Assembly (NCBI GenBank): GCA_030549335.1 | Contig: CM060190.1 | Location: 64,742,118 to 64,806,117, forward strand | Length of the DNA stretch: 64,000 nucleotides | Source of the DNA: Pontederia crassipes | Taxonomy: Eukaryota > Streptophyta > Magnoliopsida > Commelinales > Pontederiaceae | Direction: 5' to 3' | Part shown: in pieces, positions 25,043 through 36,105 of the stretch | How positions within the stretch are numbered: the stretch's first letter is position 1 | Layout: every line of letters starts with the position of its first letter | Program-made: the position numbers and the translations under genes | The notes under the pieces: model-generated | Told to the model about the DNA's origin: nothing | What the model saw: only the letters and a program-made list of their open reading frames with translations | Databases searched by the model: none

Positions 25043-27737
25043 ATGAAGCATCTTTTTAAGGTATGATCCATTTCATTAGTTTATTGGAATAAATTAGTAG
25101 GGTTCTATTGGATTACTTAACAATTGATAATAGAGTCATTCAATCCTTATCGAAAATTGTGATATATCAAATGTTTGATTTGACTAATAGCCTAGTACTA
25201 ATACATGCATATTTCAATATTTAGACTTGCATTTAAATTTATTTTAATTAGATATGTTATAACATGCATAATTTTATTAGTTTATTTATTTTTATTTTAT
25301 CAAAATAAAATATCTTTAATTTTCATGTGTTTTTTTTATCAAGAAAGCATAGGAAAAAGTCATGAAGCTATGAAAAAATTGCACTCAAATTGACATCAAA
25401 ATGAAGTCCAAAATGAAAAAATAATGAAATTATCAAGGTTTGTAACATAAAATCATGGGTCCTAGAATAACTCTAATGAGTCATGATAGTCATGTAACGA
25501 ACCATGACATAGGTGATGACTATTTTTCATGAGATGTACAAAAAAGGTGAAAATTTTTATTTTAAACATTGCGCCAGTCATGGGTCATGATAAGAAGGTA
25601 ACATATCATATAAATATTTTCCTAACCTAGTTTGAAGGTTGTTTAGATTGATTTTATTGTTCGATGTAGCTATGAAGAATTTTAAGTGCGTAAGAACTAC
25701 TAACTAATCTTATTATAGTCCAACTGATTAATGAAAATATTTTTAATCAAAATTAAAAAAGATTGAGTTACTATGATTTGTATTTAATTTTAAGATTCTC
25801 TTCTGCACTCGTTTTCATGTTTTATCATTCATGTATTAGAGGTTTTAAATTATGATTATTGACAAATTTATAAACCCTTTGTGATAGTTTTTTACTTCTT
25901 TTTCTATTATATGCTGTGTTAAATGATTTTTATGAGTGTTTTATGTTTTGAAATTATATTACAAACCTTTTTTAGGAGTGATTAGTTTTAGGATATAATA
26001 ATTCTCTAAGAAATGATCTTTTACTTTTAAAATAAAACATACAAACACATGTTCAATAGCATCTTAATTTGATTAAATTCATCTTACTTTTAAATTAAGA
26101 TTAAATTTATGCATCTTAATTTTTGTTTAGCTAAGAATTAACTCATCATTTGATTTTTCAATTAAGATAATTTGATTTAGTCTTTTGAAGAATTCATTAC
26201 TTTAAGTACTCGTAATCTACCATGAGAATCAATTAGTATTTACTGACTATAACTCAACGACTACAACAGTAAATATGTGTGTATCTTCAATTTTAATAAT
26301 TTTCAATCTCAAAGTTTAACACCAGTTCATTTTAACTTTTTTGTCATTTATTTTTTGTTTTGGGTATCACAATGTCTTTACCTAATTTATCAAGTTAGAC
26401 CAAATTTAATTTGTTCTTTGTGAGATCAATTATTTTATTCTTCACTTTATTACTTAAATATAGTTAGTGCACTTGATAGCAATTTTGACATTACACATTT
26501 TTACATCACCTAGATATCCCTTTCCTTTAGGAAAAAAAGAAGTACCCGTTACAATCCACCTAGTCCTGCAATCTTTGGTACAACAATCTCATCATCATCA
26601 ACTATCAATCACATGACTAACCACGACAACAACTTATCAAATATACAATTATGTGCAATTTTCTCTCTTAATTTAACATATCAAATTTGTACATAAATCT
26701 ATGGTTTCTGAAGATTTGTCTACTTTAAATATTTAGACATTGGTTGTTCGTGTTACTCAAATTACATAATGATTTTTGAAAAGTTTTAAAGTACTGAACA
26801 ATACAAATAAAAAGCAAGCAAGCAAACAAATAACAATAGAATATGAGTTAGTCAAAATTCAACAATTAAATATAGTCTCACAACTTCAAGCTCGTTTTAA
26901 ACTATTATCATGCTTCGACATAAAGTGAATGCATTAGTTTCAGATAAAAATTAGAGTGAATGTAGATTAGTATAAATCTTTATTAAGGATCTCCTTTTAG
27001 TTCTTCGACGTAAAGTACATGCTCGATGACCCATTATCATGATTGTTATTATTTTCTTTACCCAAGTTAAAGAATAATGGCTTAATAAAGGAAGAGTTTG
27101 ATGCTTCATGCTTTTCTTTTGAGGCCAAGCTAAAATGTTATCATAATAAGACATGAAAAGTTACAAAAGACAAATAATTTTTAAACCAACATTGGAATGA
27201 GAAAAAATTAATAAAGATAATTTAGTATGGAACTTGGCGACGTAGACATTAATATTAAGAAGGAGCATCCCACAATTCAACCTTCACACGAGAAAAAAAT
27301 ATGAGTAATCCAACACAATAGGTATTAAAATTGATGCTAAAAATGTTGTTATGCAGTCATCAAATGTTGAAACCATCATGCCAATATTATAACATGTTAC
27401 AATTGACTCATTCATATATGGTAGTTGACTTTGAAAAGTTCAGTATGCAAGATACCAGACAACAAACGAGATTTCAGTGACATCAGACTATCTTTTTTTT
27501 ATCAATGCAAAGTCTTTTTTTATGTTTGGACGCTTTCCAAAGATGTCAAAACTAGTGGTTCACTTGCAAAATGAGGATATTCATGTTGTTCAAGTATGAC
27601 TAAGATGCCATAAAAAAAGAATTCTTATATTTTTGTATCACCTCGAGGGCAACGTGGATACTCGTATAATTAGGATCATTTTTAATGATTTTGAGGATCC
27701 ATGATCATATGATGGATTATATACATACATACATACA

Positions 27738-27804
<67 letters not shown>

Positions 27805-28950
27805 CAAATATTTTTTCATATAAAATACTGAATTAATTTTTTTATATTTACGAATTAGTTAACCATTAAACATTGTCATTTAATCATAAATTTTCAAATT
27901 ATATATATATGTATATTATGAAGTACATACAAATACAAGAAATGGTAATTATATAATATTGAACCTTGAAAAAAACATAATATTGTATCAAAACAACATA
28001 TGAGGTTAGTTTACATGAAAAAGAAAAGGGTAACATAATCATGAATTTAAAAGAAAACATTGAACGCGCTCCTTAACGTCACGTGGTTAGACGATCAGCA
28101 TTGCTTCTCTGACATTGAGATGACAACCGAAAAAAATAACATTAAACTATTGGGTAGATTAGCGTTCATGTGAATAATAACACTCAAGAGATAAAAATAA
28201 ATAATCAATTTGAATTTAGTCAATGCTCTTTATTTTTTATTTAAAACTTTATTTTAACAAAAGATTTGTATCATTTTCATAGAATGATATGACTAGCTAG
28301 ATTTGGCAATCTTATGAATGGCTCCACTTTAAAGTTGAGCATCAAATACTAATATTTTTCTTTATAGAGGATAACTTTTTTGGATCGTATGGTTGGAAAG
28401 TAAACCTGAGAATATCTCAATATTATGACAATAGAACTATGGCAACTAGAACAAAATTAATTTAGTCAAACATTGAAAAATGTAAAAATGCCTAAAAATA
28501 GTGAAATCATCCCCTTTTTTACCTCCAAAAGATATTTCTATTTTTTCAACTTTTTTAACCGTATTTTATGTTCTTATTTTAACCATATATTATTATATTC
28601 ACATTTATTTTTTATTATAATAATGAATTCGATTATGAATAATAAAATATTTTAATTATAAAATATTATACTTTTATATTATATTCTCTTTAAACTAAAT
28701 ATGAGATATAATAATATTATATCTACTTTTTAAAGAACACAATCTAATATTATTTTATTCTCTTCATGATTATTCTAAGCAAACGCCTAAGGATTTGTTT
28801 GAATTCACATGTTCTAGCTAGGACATTTCAAGACTGTCGGCAAAAGGTCCTATGTCTCTAGCTTCATAATTGTACCAACATTCTAACTGTATGCTAATGA
28901 AAACCTATTAGATCTAAGGAGGTAGCTAGTGAGAATGTAGTGTCTAATAA
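25043..28950. other. AT-rich intergenic DNA, no gene recognised
   Basis: No frame with family features on either strand. It contains an (ATAC)n/(AT)n tract and otherwise low-complexity AT-rich sequence. Confidence 0.5.
27721..27803. repeat. (ATAC)n(AT)n compound microsatellite
   Basis: About 11 units of ATAC followed directly by about 19 units of AT. Confidence 0.95.
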
Positions 28951-29418
28951 ATTAATTAAGGGTTATTTTCATAAATCACTACTATATTATCATGATTTTT
29001 AACATTTAACCTCAAACTAGGAATCACTTTTTTTGTCCCTAAATCATCACGAATTTTTAATTTGATCCATTCGTCCATTTCTGTCAACTTTTTTGTTAAG
29101 TCCAATTTTTCATTTATGAAAAGTAAAAAATACCCCCTCTCTCATCTCTTATAATACTTAAAAATTTAAAATAATAAATGAAAATAAAAAAACAAGGGTT
29201 TGCAACCGACGCTGACGAAGAGTTTTCCTACTACTTCTCCATGCTGCTGCCATCGCTGACATGCCCAAGCCGTACGAGCCTCCGGCGGAGGCGTGGATGA
29301 CACGCCCACCGCTGGAGGCGAAGCAGGCGAGGGCAAAAAGAAGAGGAAGAAGCGGCGGACCATCGTGCGGCTGCTGACCTCACTCGCCTCCGTCGAATCC
29401 CAGGAGGAGCCTTGCGAC

Positions 29419-30020
29419 CAAGATTATCAAAATCGCGATCTTGATCGTAAGATCGTCCATCTTTTCTGCTTAGGATCTGCGATCTCGATCTCAACTTTGA
29501 AATCATTTTTGTAGGATCGGTAGGATCGTAATAGTAAGATCGGTAATATCATAAGATCCTACCGATCCTATTAATTCATTTTTTTCAATTTTTTGTTTTT
29601 TTTTAAATTTCACCAAGTGCAACATGATTTTTTTTGAGAAAAAAATTAAGAAAAAGGTTATTGGTTGTAATTAAAATTTTAATTTTTTTTGCACAAAATA
29701 ACTCTATTATAAATGTATATTAAAGTTATTATATAATGTTATTTCATATTCATCATATTATTGCCATTTTTTGTCAATCTATATAAAATTATTATTATAT
29801 AAATATTAAATATATGCATTTGTAACAAGTCTTAATATGATAGTACTCGAGATAACATTATAAATAATTTAAAACATTACAAATTTATTTAAAAAATATT
29901 ATTTTACATAATTTTATATATTAACTATTATTTTAATATATAGGTAGGATCTTACGATCTTCGATTCGATCTTACAGACCCCTTCCGATCTTACATAAGA
30001 TCTCGATTTTGACTACCTTA
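29419..30020. mobile_element. hAT-type non-autonomous element nested in the Pack-MULE
   Basis: Flanked by CTTGCGAC (29411-29418) and TTTGCGAC (30021-30028), 7 of 8 bases alike. The left end is CAAGATTATCAAAATCGCGATCTT and the right end, reversed, TAAGGTAGTCAAAATCGAGATCTT. 'GATCTTA'-type motifs recur inside both ends. 602 bp, AT-rich core, no gene. Same end family as the element in the F-box intron. Confidence 0.82.
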
Positions 30021-30051
30021 TTTGCGACGATCACGGGCCGACAACAATGAC

Positions 30052-32586
30052 CACTACAAGAAAACTGCGATGGATTTTTCGATGGATATAGTTAGTTGGA
30101 AAATTTGTTGTTGCAAAAAATTATCGACGGTCCTCAAATAATCCTTTGAAAGTTTTGATGGATGCTTCCGATGGAAAACTCGTCTTCACAATTTTTTATG
30201 GATAAAATCTGTCGGAACTTTTGAAGGAAAGGATATCATTCGAAACTTCCGATGGTAAAATCAGTCGAAAGTTCCTAATCTGACTGTCACGCCGAAGGCA
30301 GGAGTGTTCCCCCATTCCCAAGTTGCGACCGACTTCGACGGATACTCCGTCGAAAGTTCCGACGGGAGGACTCCCATCGAAACCTTCGACGGATGGGTTC
30401 GACCTGTCGAAACCTTCAACGAGTGAGGACCCGCCGACCCATCGAAGCCTTCGGCGGGAAACACTCGTCGAAGGCTTCGACGGGCGGTTCGGATCGCACG
30501 CGTCGGTGGAGTGTGACGGAGACGTCCGTCGAAAAATTTTAAAAAACTATAAAAAAATAGGCCGCCTGCTACCGGATCGACGCTGACGGCCGATCAAGAG
30601 CAGGCGGCCGGAATCGAGATAGAGGGGATGGGGAGGAGGCCTAGGACGTGGGCGGCCCGATCCATTGCCAGCGAGCCCAATCCGCCGCCTACGCTGAATC
30701 CGGTCGTAGGCGTCGGGTCCGACAGCCTACGAACGGGATCCGGTCGCAGGCATCAGGTTCGGCCGCCTGCGAGCCGGATCCGGCCATAGGCGTCGGATCC
30801 GGCCGCCTGCTACCAGATCCCGCCGCCTGTGATCGAATCTGGCCGCCCACAACTCCGGCGGCGCACAGGGTTCGGATTCGGCGAAGGCCGAATCCGGTGC
30901 ACAAGGGCCGGATCCGATCTTCTGCGGCCGAAACCGGCTCCCAGTGTGGCCGGAGCGAGAAGGGAGAGATAGAGAGGGAGTCGGTGGGGGCGGCCGGTGG
31001 TCGGGATCGCCGAAGTCGGGAGTTGCTGCCGCCGTCGGAGTTGCTGCGCCGCCGTGGGAGAGATAGAGAGGGGGAAAGGAGGAGAGAGAGAATGAAAATT
31101 TATGAGGGTGGAGGGGTTAATATAGGGAGAGTGGAGAGCGCGGGAGGGGGGGGGGGGGGGGAATTAGGCGGGATAAAATTAGAATTTGCGACGGATAGTT
31201 CCTTCAGAATTATCGAATGATATAGTATCCGTCAATAATTGCGACGGAAATATTCGTCAGTAAATAAAATAATAGTATTTTTATCAATATTTATATAAGA
31301 AATTTTATTATTAAACACTATAATATTATATATATTAACATATTTGACTAAAAATATTAATAATCATAATATTATATTATAAATATTATTAATGTTTAAT
31401 AATAATATTATTATATATATAAATATTGATAATAAATTATACTATTTTAATTATCGAAGGATAACGTCTTCGAAATTACCGATGGATGCAAATCCTTCGG
31501 TAATTTCGAAGGCATTTTCCTTCAGTAATTACATACGAGAAATGTCCTTCGAAATTATCGACGGGTATTATCCTTCATAATTATCGACGGGTGATTTCCT
31601 TCGAAATTACCGACAGACGCTAAATCCTTCGGTAATTTCGAAGGCACAATCCTTCCGTAAATAAAATAGTATATTATTAATGTTTATAATATAACACATC
31701 TCTTTATTCTATTTTTATAAAATATTTATAATATAACATAATATTACTAATGATTGTAATTATATATATTAATATATATAATTAGTATCAATACATATAC
31801 TATTATTAATGTTTAATATTATTATTATATATATTACCGAAGGATAATGCCTTCGAAATTACCGAAGGATCCAAATCCTTCGGTAATTTCGAAGACATTT
31901 TTCTTCGATAATTACTGACGGATAATGTCATTCGAAATTATCGACGAATGCTAAATCCTTCGGTAATTACGAAGGCACCACCCTTCGATAAATAAAATAT
32001 TATATTATTAATGTTTATAATATAACACATCTCTTTATTCCATTTTCATAAAATATTTATAATATAACATATAATTAATTTAGAAGGATATATATAATTA
32101 ATATCAATACATATACTATTATTACTGTTTAATAATAATATTATTATATATATTACCGAAGGATAATGCTTTCGAAATTACCGATGGATGCAAATCTTTC
32201 AGTAATTTCGAAGACATTTTCCTTCGATAATTACCGACGGGTAATATCCTTCGAAATTACCGACGGATTTCAAATCTTTCGGTAATTTCAAAGGTACTAT
32301 CCTTCGATAAATAAAATAATAATTTGATAATAGAATACTGAATATATATTAATATTATATTATATATATTATACAATTACCGACGGATTACATCCGTCAG
32401 TAATTTTGAAGGCTATACCCGTCGAAAATTTATCGACGGGTGTTTTTCATCTGTAATAATGAAGGACGTTTTAACCTTCAGTAATTCAGAAGGAGTTTCA
32501 TATCCGTCGCAACTGCCATCAATAAATGGGAAGGATTCATTTTCTTCAAAAAATGTCCGTCGCAAATTCGTCATTTTCTTATAGTG
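30052..32586. mobile_element. Non-autonomous CACTA (CMC) element nested in the Pack-MULE
   Basis: It starts CACTACAAGAAAA and ends, reversed, CACTATAAGAAAA, with the 3-bp duplication GAC on both sides (30049-30051 and 32587-32589). Subterminal regions are packed with short motifs such as 'ccgtcgaaa', 'ttcgacgg' and 'ccttcggtaatttcgaag' in both orientations, as expected for CACTA transposase-binding arrays. The interior has a GC-rich block (30580-31160) and an AT-rich block. The 190-codon frame at 30648-31220 is an arginine-rich product of that composition, not a gene. Confidence 0.88.
31440..32330. repeat. Higher-order repeats inside the CACTA element
   Basis: Three diverged copies start near 31452, 31836 and 32152. 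Each opens with 'cgaaggataa(c/t)g' followed by 'gaaattaccga(t/a)ggat', then 'cttcggtaatttcgaag' palindromes. Copies 1 and 2 continue into an AT-rich spacer containing 'taacacatctctttattc'. Confidence 0.7.
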
Positions 32587-33081
32587 GACAAGATCTAACG
32601 GTGGATGTGATAACGACCATGCCTGCGTGACCGTCATGCACTAACAAGCTCCTCTCGACATTCGCACATCGCTACAACGCTCTACCTGCCGACAATTGAT
32701 CGCGGGCCAACAGTGATGAACCCCCCTCCCCCCCACCTTTCCCCCTGCACGCGCCGACGAAGGAAAGGGAGGGGTCCCCCTTACTACCACCGATGAAGGA
32801 AAGGGGTGGTTCACCGCATGGTCGGCAACGATCTCCATATTCACTAGGAAAACGTAGGGGTGATGCCCCCTGCGATTGCCAGCGACGGCCCGGGTAGGGG
32901 GTGGGGGGGACGTAGAGTGACTCCGCGATCTTGTTGCCCCCTCTGCTTCGCGTCCGCAACCCCCTTGTGAGTCATTGTCGACGATCACAGAGTGGCGACG
33001 AGATCGTGGGAGGCGTCACCCCCCCATGCTCTCGTCGCCGACGAGATCGTTGGTGGTGGTGCCCCCCTTTTGCTCCGCGTC

Positions 33082-33720
33082 TCGGAAAGTAGTCCAGCCA
33101 TCGACGACATTCCTATTGCCTTTCACAAGCGTCTTGTCGATGCCGTCGCCTATGAACATCATGTTGATCTTGTTCATCTCCACTTCCAAATTTTCGAACT
33201 ACACGTCAGCCTTGATGTAGATGACGAACCTCTCCTTCGTGTTGTTCGGAGCCGCCGCCACTGCGTTCGATATCGTTATGAAATTACCGCTCCCGTCCTT
33301 CACCATGATCAGGTTCACGGATGTGGCATTCGCCGCCGCTTGCAGCAACGGCCATTCCTTTGCCCCGATCCACTCTGGGAACTCAGAGTCATCCACCTCC
33401 CTGTATCCTTCCAGTGCCTCCCCCTGACGAGTTGCTGATGAGGTGTGAGACATTGTATAGGCATTGCTCGATGGCTGACCGGTACCCTCCTCCGAAGACA
33501 TATGCGAAGCCGCCGAGGCAGGTGTACTGGTCGATTTTGGCGGCCGAGAGCACCATCTGGACGTCATCGATGTGGCTGGTAGTGTCATTCGACTAGAGCC
33601 CCTTGTAAGCAGAGCACAACTCGCCGAGTGTCTGGTCGAAGAGATCGAGGCAGTCAGCGAGCGTGTGGCGTTGTCGGGTCCAGTGCCAACCGTGGTTCTG
33701 GAGGTAGCTCGTGCAGTTCT
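33082..33720 (-). pseudogene. Captured pectin methylesterase (PMEI + pectinesterase) fragment, broken
   Basis: Minus strand, starting near 33720. The PMEI-like part reads LADCLDLFDQTLGELCSAYK, then SHIDDVQMVLSAAKIDQYTC, then LYNVSHLISNSS. The start of the catalytic pectinesterase domain follows: FPEWIGAKEWPLLQ, IMVKDGSGNFITISNAVAAA, ERFVIYIKADV, INMMFIGDGIDKTLV and VVDGWTTFR. Group 1 plant pectinesterases have this order of domains. The copy is dead: an in-frame TAG at 33595-33593 in the PMEI part, a frame change near 33430, a TAG just after IKADV, and an abrupt end after GWTTFR at 33082, upstream of the family's catalytic aspartates. The surrounding GC-rich filler is unrelated. Capture by the Mutator element explains the fragment. 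Confidence 0.85.
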
Positions 33721-34137
33721 CTTCAGACGATCGATGCCGGCGAGATTGCGGGGGGCGACCCCCCTTTCAATCCATGTCGTCGAACGCGGAGCAAGGGGGG
33801 CAACTAGCCCCCCGTGAGCCGTCGTGATCGTAGGGGGCGACGAGATCATGGAGATCGCCAGGGAAGACCCCTTTTGCTCCACGTCGCCCCTATATTTTTT
33901 CCTTTTTTATTTTAAATTTTAAAATATTATAAGGGATGAGAGAAAAGGGTATTTTGGAATTTCACAAATGGAAAAAAATAAAAAAATAACGAAAAACTTG
34001 ATAGAAGTGGACGGAATGATTAAATTGGAAAAATTATAATAATTTAGGGATCTAAAAAAATAAGTTCATAATTTAGGATTAGATATAAAAAATCATAATA
34101 GTTTAGGGGTGATTTATGAAAATAATCCATTAATTAA

Positions 34138-36105
34138 ATCCAAACATATATATTTTTTCTAGCCTTGCCCCCATATTTTATAGTAGCCAATGTAGCATCC
34201 ATCATTCAATTTATGCGATTCTAAAATATTCATTATCCACATATTGAAAGTCAGCTCATCATTAAGAGTGCAACTAATTCGGTTGGGTTATCTTGCGTCA
34301 CATACCTGACAATCACATGTGAGATTCTTAATATTTTGTTTACTTTATCAAACTCAAAATTTTACTTAAATGATGAGGAGTCGCTTATCATTTGAACTCC
34401 CTCTTATTGGTTAGGTTTGCCTTCTTGAAATAGTAACTCCTCTCATGCATATGGAACTAGCCCAATACATATCTCTTATCTCCTTTTCCACATGAGAATG
34501 AAAGCTTACTCTAGTATACATTTTTCCCCCTCAAAACTTATCCTCCGAGCAAAGCCTAAAGTTACATGAACTACCCTTATGAGTTATGAGGATTCATGAT
34601 CTTTTTTTTCTAACTAAAAGAAGACTATGGATTAATGAAAATATTACCAGAGTACGCTCACAAGATATTTATGACTGTTAGTGACTATGGGTTCCTAGTT
34701 CTATTGATCTTGGGTGTTAGAGGAAGTCTGGTCACACAAATAACTAGCTGATGGCATTTACGATATCAAATACATGATAAATTGTAACCTCCAATTATGA
34801 GTTTTTTTAGAATGCATGTAATAGAAATAATTGCTGCTAAGTTTTCACCTTCACCATTATGAGCATCTTGAGTAAACATTGAGATGTGGCCAAATTTGTT
34901 CTATCTGCCAAATCCGTAAGAAAATAATATAATCATGAACGGTATCAATCAAAGATCCTTTGGAATATTTGAACAATATTGTGTACTTTGTCTTTCTGGT
35001 CAAACTTTGCTGGCTTTCTAATTCTGTGGATTAGACATGTTCAACAAGATGCATCATTATTGATTCATGAAGCGACATGACGCCAAATTCCTACTGCACT
35101 TTTTAAATACCAAATATAAAAAAAGCCTACACTATTTTGAAACGGTGGAATATTTTGATAATTATTTATGTTATCAAAAGTTGAATATTGCTGAATAATA
35201 ATGATATAAGATGGAAAGCATTTTGATGAAGGCGTAAGATAATTAAGTTTCCACTAATTCTGGGGAATATCTCAGCATGAAACGAAGAAACTATTCTGTT
35301 TAAACAAATACTTGTAGTTCTATACATGAAATGTGATAGATACGAGAAAACATGATTTTCCTCTTAATAAAAAAATTGACATATATTTTCTGTCAAATGA
35401 AATATTTTACTTCTGACTATCAAATACATAAAAAATATAGAAACAAAAATTATTTCCCTTGATTGGAAATAAATTTGAATATCTAAAAAAATAATTCCTT
35501 CCAATATTTTTTATGTAAATTATTATTTACCACGTTTGCAAAAATTTGCGACCCGAGGCTTCTCGACGTTCTCGTGCTCTAGTGGACCATAAAATAAACA
35601 TTTTTATAATGGACGTGGAACCTTATCCAATCACAAACTTTGATATATAATAAACGTTTATAAACATTTTTTTCAGGTAAGTTATACGTTTATAAACATT
35701 TTAAGCACGTTAACCTACTCCCGGGAAACAATATAACTGTTCTCCCACGGGTTACCTATCAACTAAAACCATCTGATGCATCGTTTCGTAGATGAAGCAC
35801 GTTTAGCTATAATAATCCGCCGGCATAATGACATGTTTCCCTCGCTTTTACGGAAGCCGACGGCTGCTCAAAGACAGCCCCAAAAAAGTCGCAACTTTTT
35901 CTCCACGTTCGGCGGCCCGTCGATTTCCCCCAATTCGATTGCAAATCGCAACCGAAGCCCTAAATCGAAGAGGAGTCGGGGCGAGAATCCGGGCGTCGGA
36001 ACTCTAAATTGTTTTAAGCGTGATTGGGGTGCTTTGGGGGAGAGATTAATAAAGTTTTTTCTTTCTATCTTGTTGTTGGTGGGGTTCCTTGGAGAGTTGC
36101 AGCAG
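34138..36105. other. Upstream region of the DUF946 gene
   Basis: AT-rich intergenic DNA without a recognisable gene or bounded transposon. Two short direct copies of 'acgtttataaacattttt' lie at about 35653 and 35688. The last 300 bp before the ATG are GC-richer and probably hold the 5' UTR; the frame stays open upstream from 35776, but no conserved residues lie there. Confidence 0.45.

Larger units (their letters stand above)
28960..34128. mobile_element. Pack-MULE (Mutator-like element) with captured pectin methylesterase fragment and nested elements
   Basis: The 9-bp duplication ATTAATTAA (28951-28959 and 34129-34137) flanks the element. Long terminal inverted repeats of about 240 bp, 28960-29200 and 33887-34128, begin GGGTTATTTTCATAAATCAC and, reversed, GGATTATTTTCATAAATCAC. 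Long TIRs plus a 9-bp duplication are the Mutator signature. The interior is GC-rich and carries a fragment of a host pectinesterase gene. A hAT element (29419-30020) and a CACTA element (30052-32586) have inserted into it. No transposase is present. The duplication is AT-only, so taken alone it would be weak evidence. Confidence 0.85.

Noticed and set aside
29219-29410. Possible second captured gene fragment (KKKRKKRRTIVRLLTSLASV) at the left of the Pack-MULE
   Set aside because: Basic low-complexity residues only; opposite in orientation to the pectinesterase fragment and no convincing family match.
30648-31220. 190-codon arginine-rich frame
   Set aside because: Lies within the CACTA element's GC-rich repeat block; composition and motif repeats explain the open frame.
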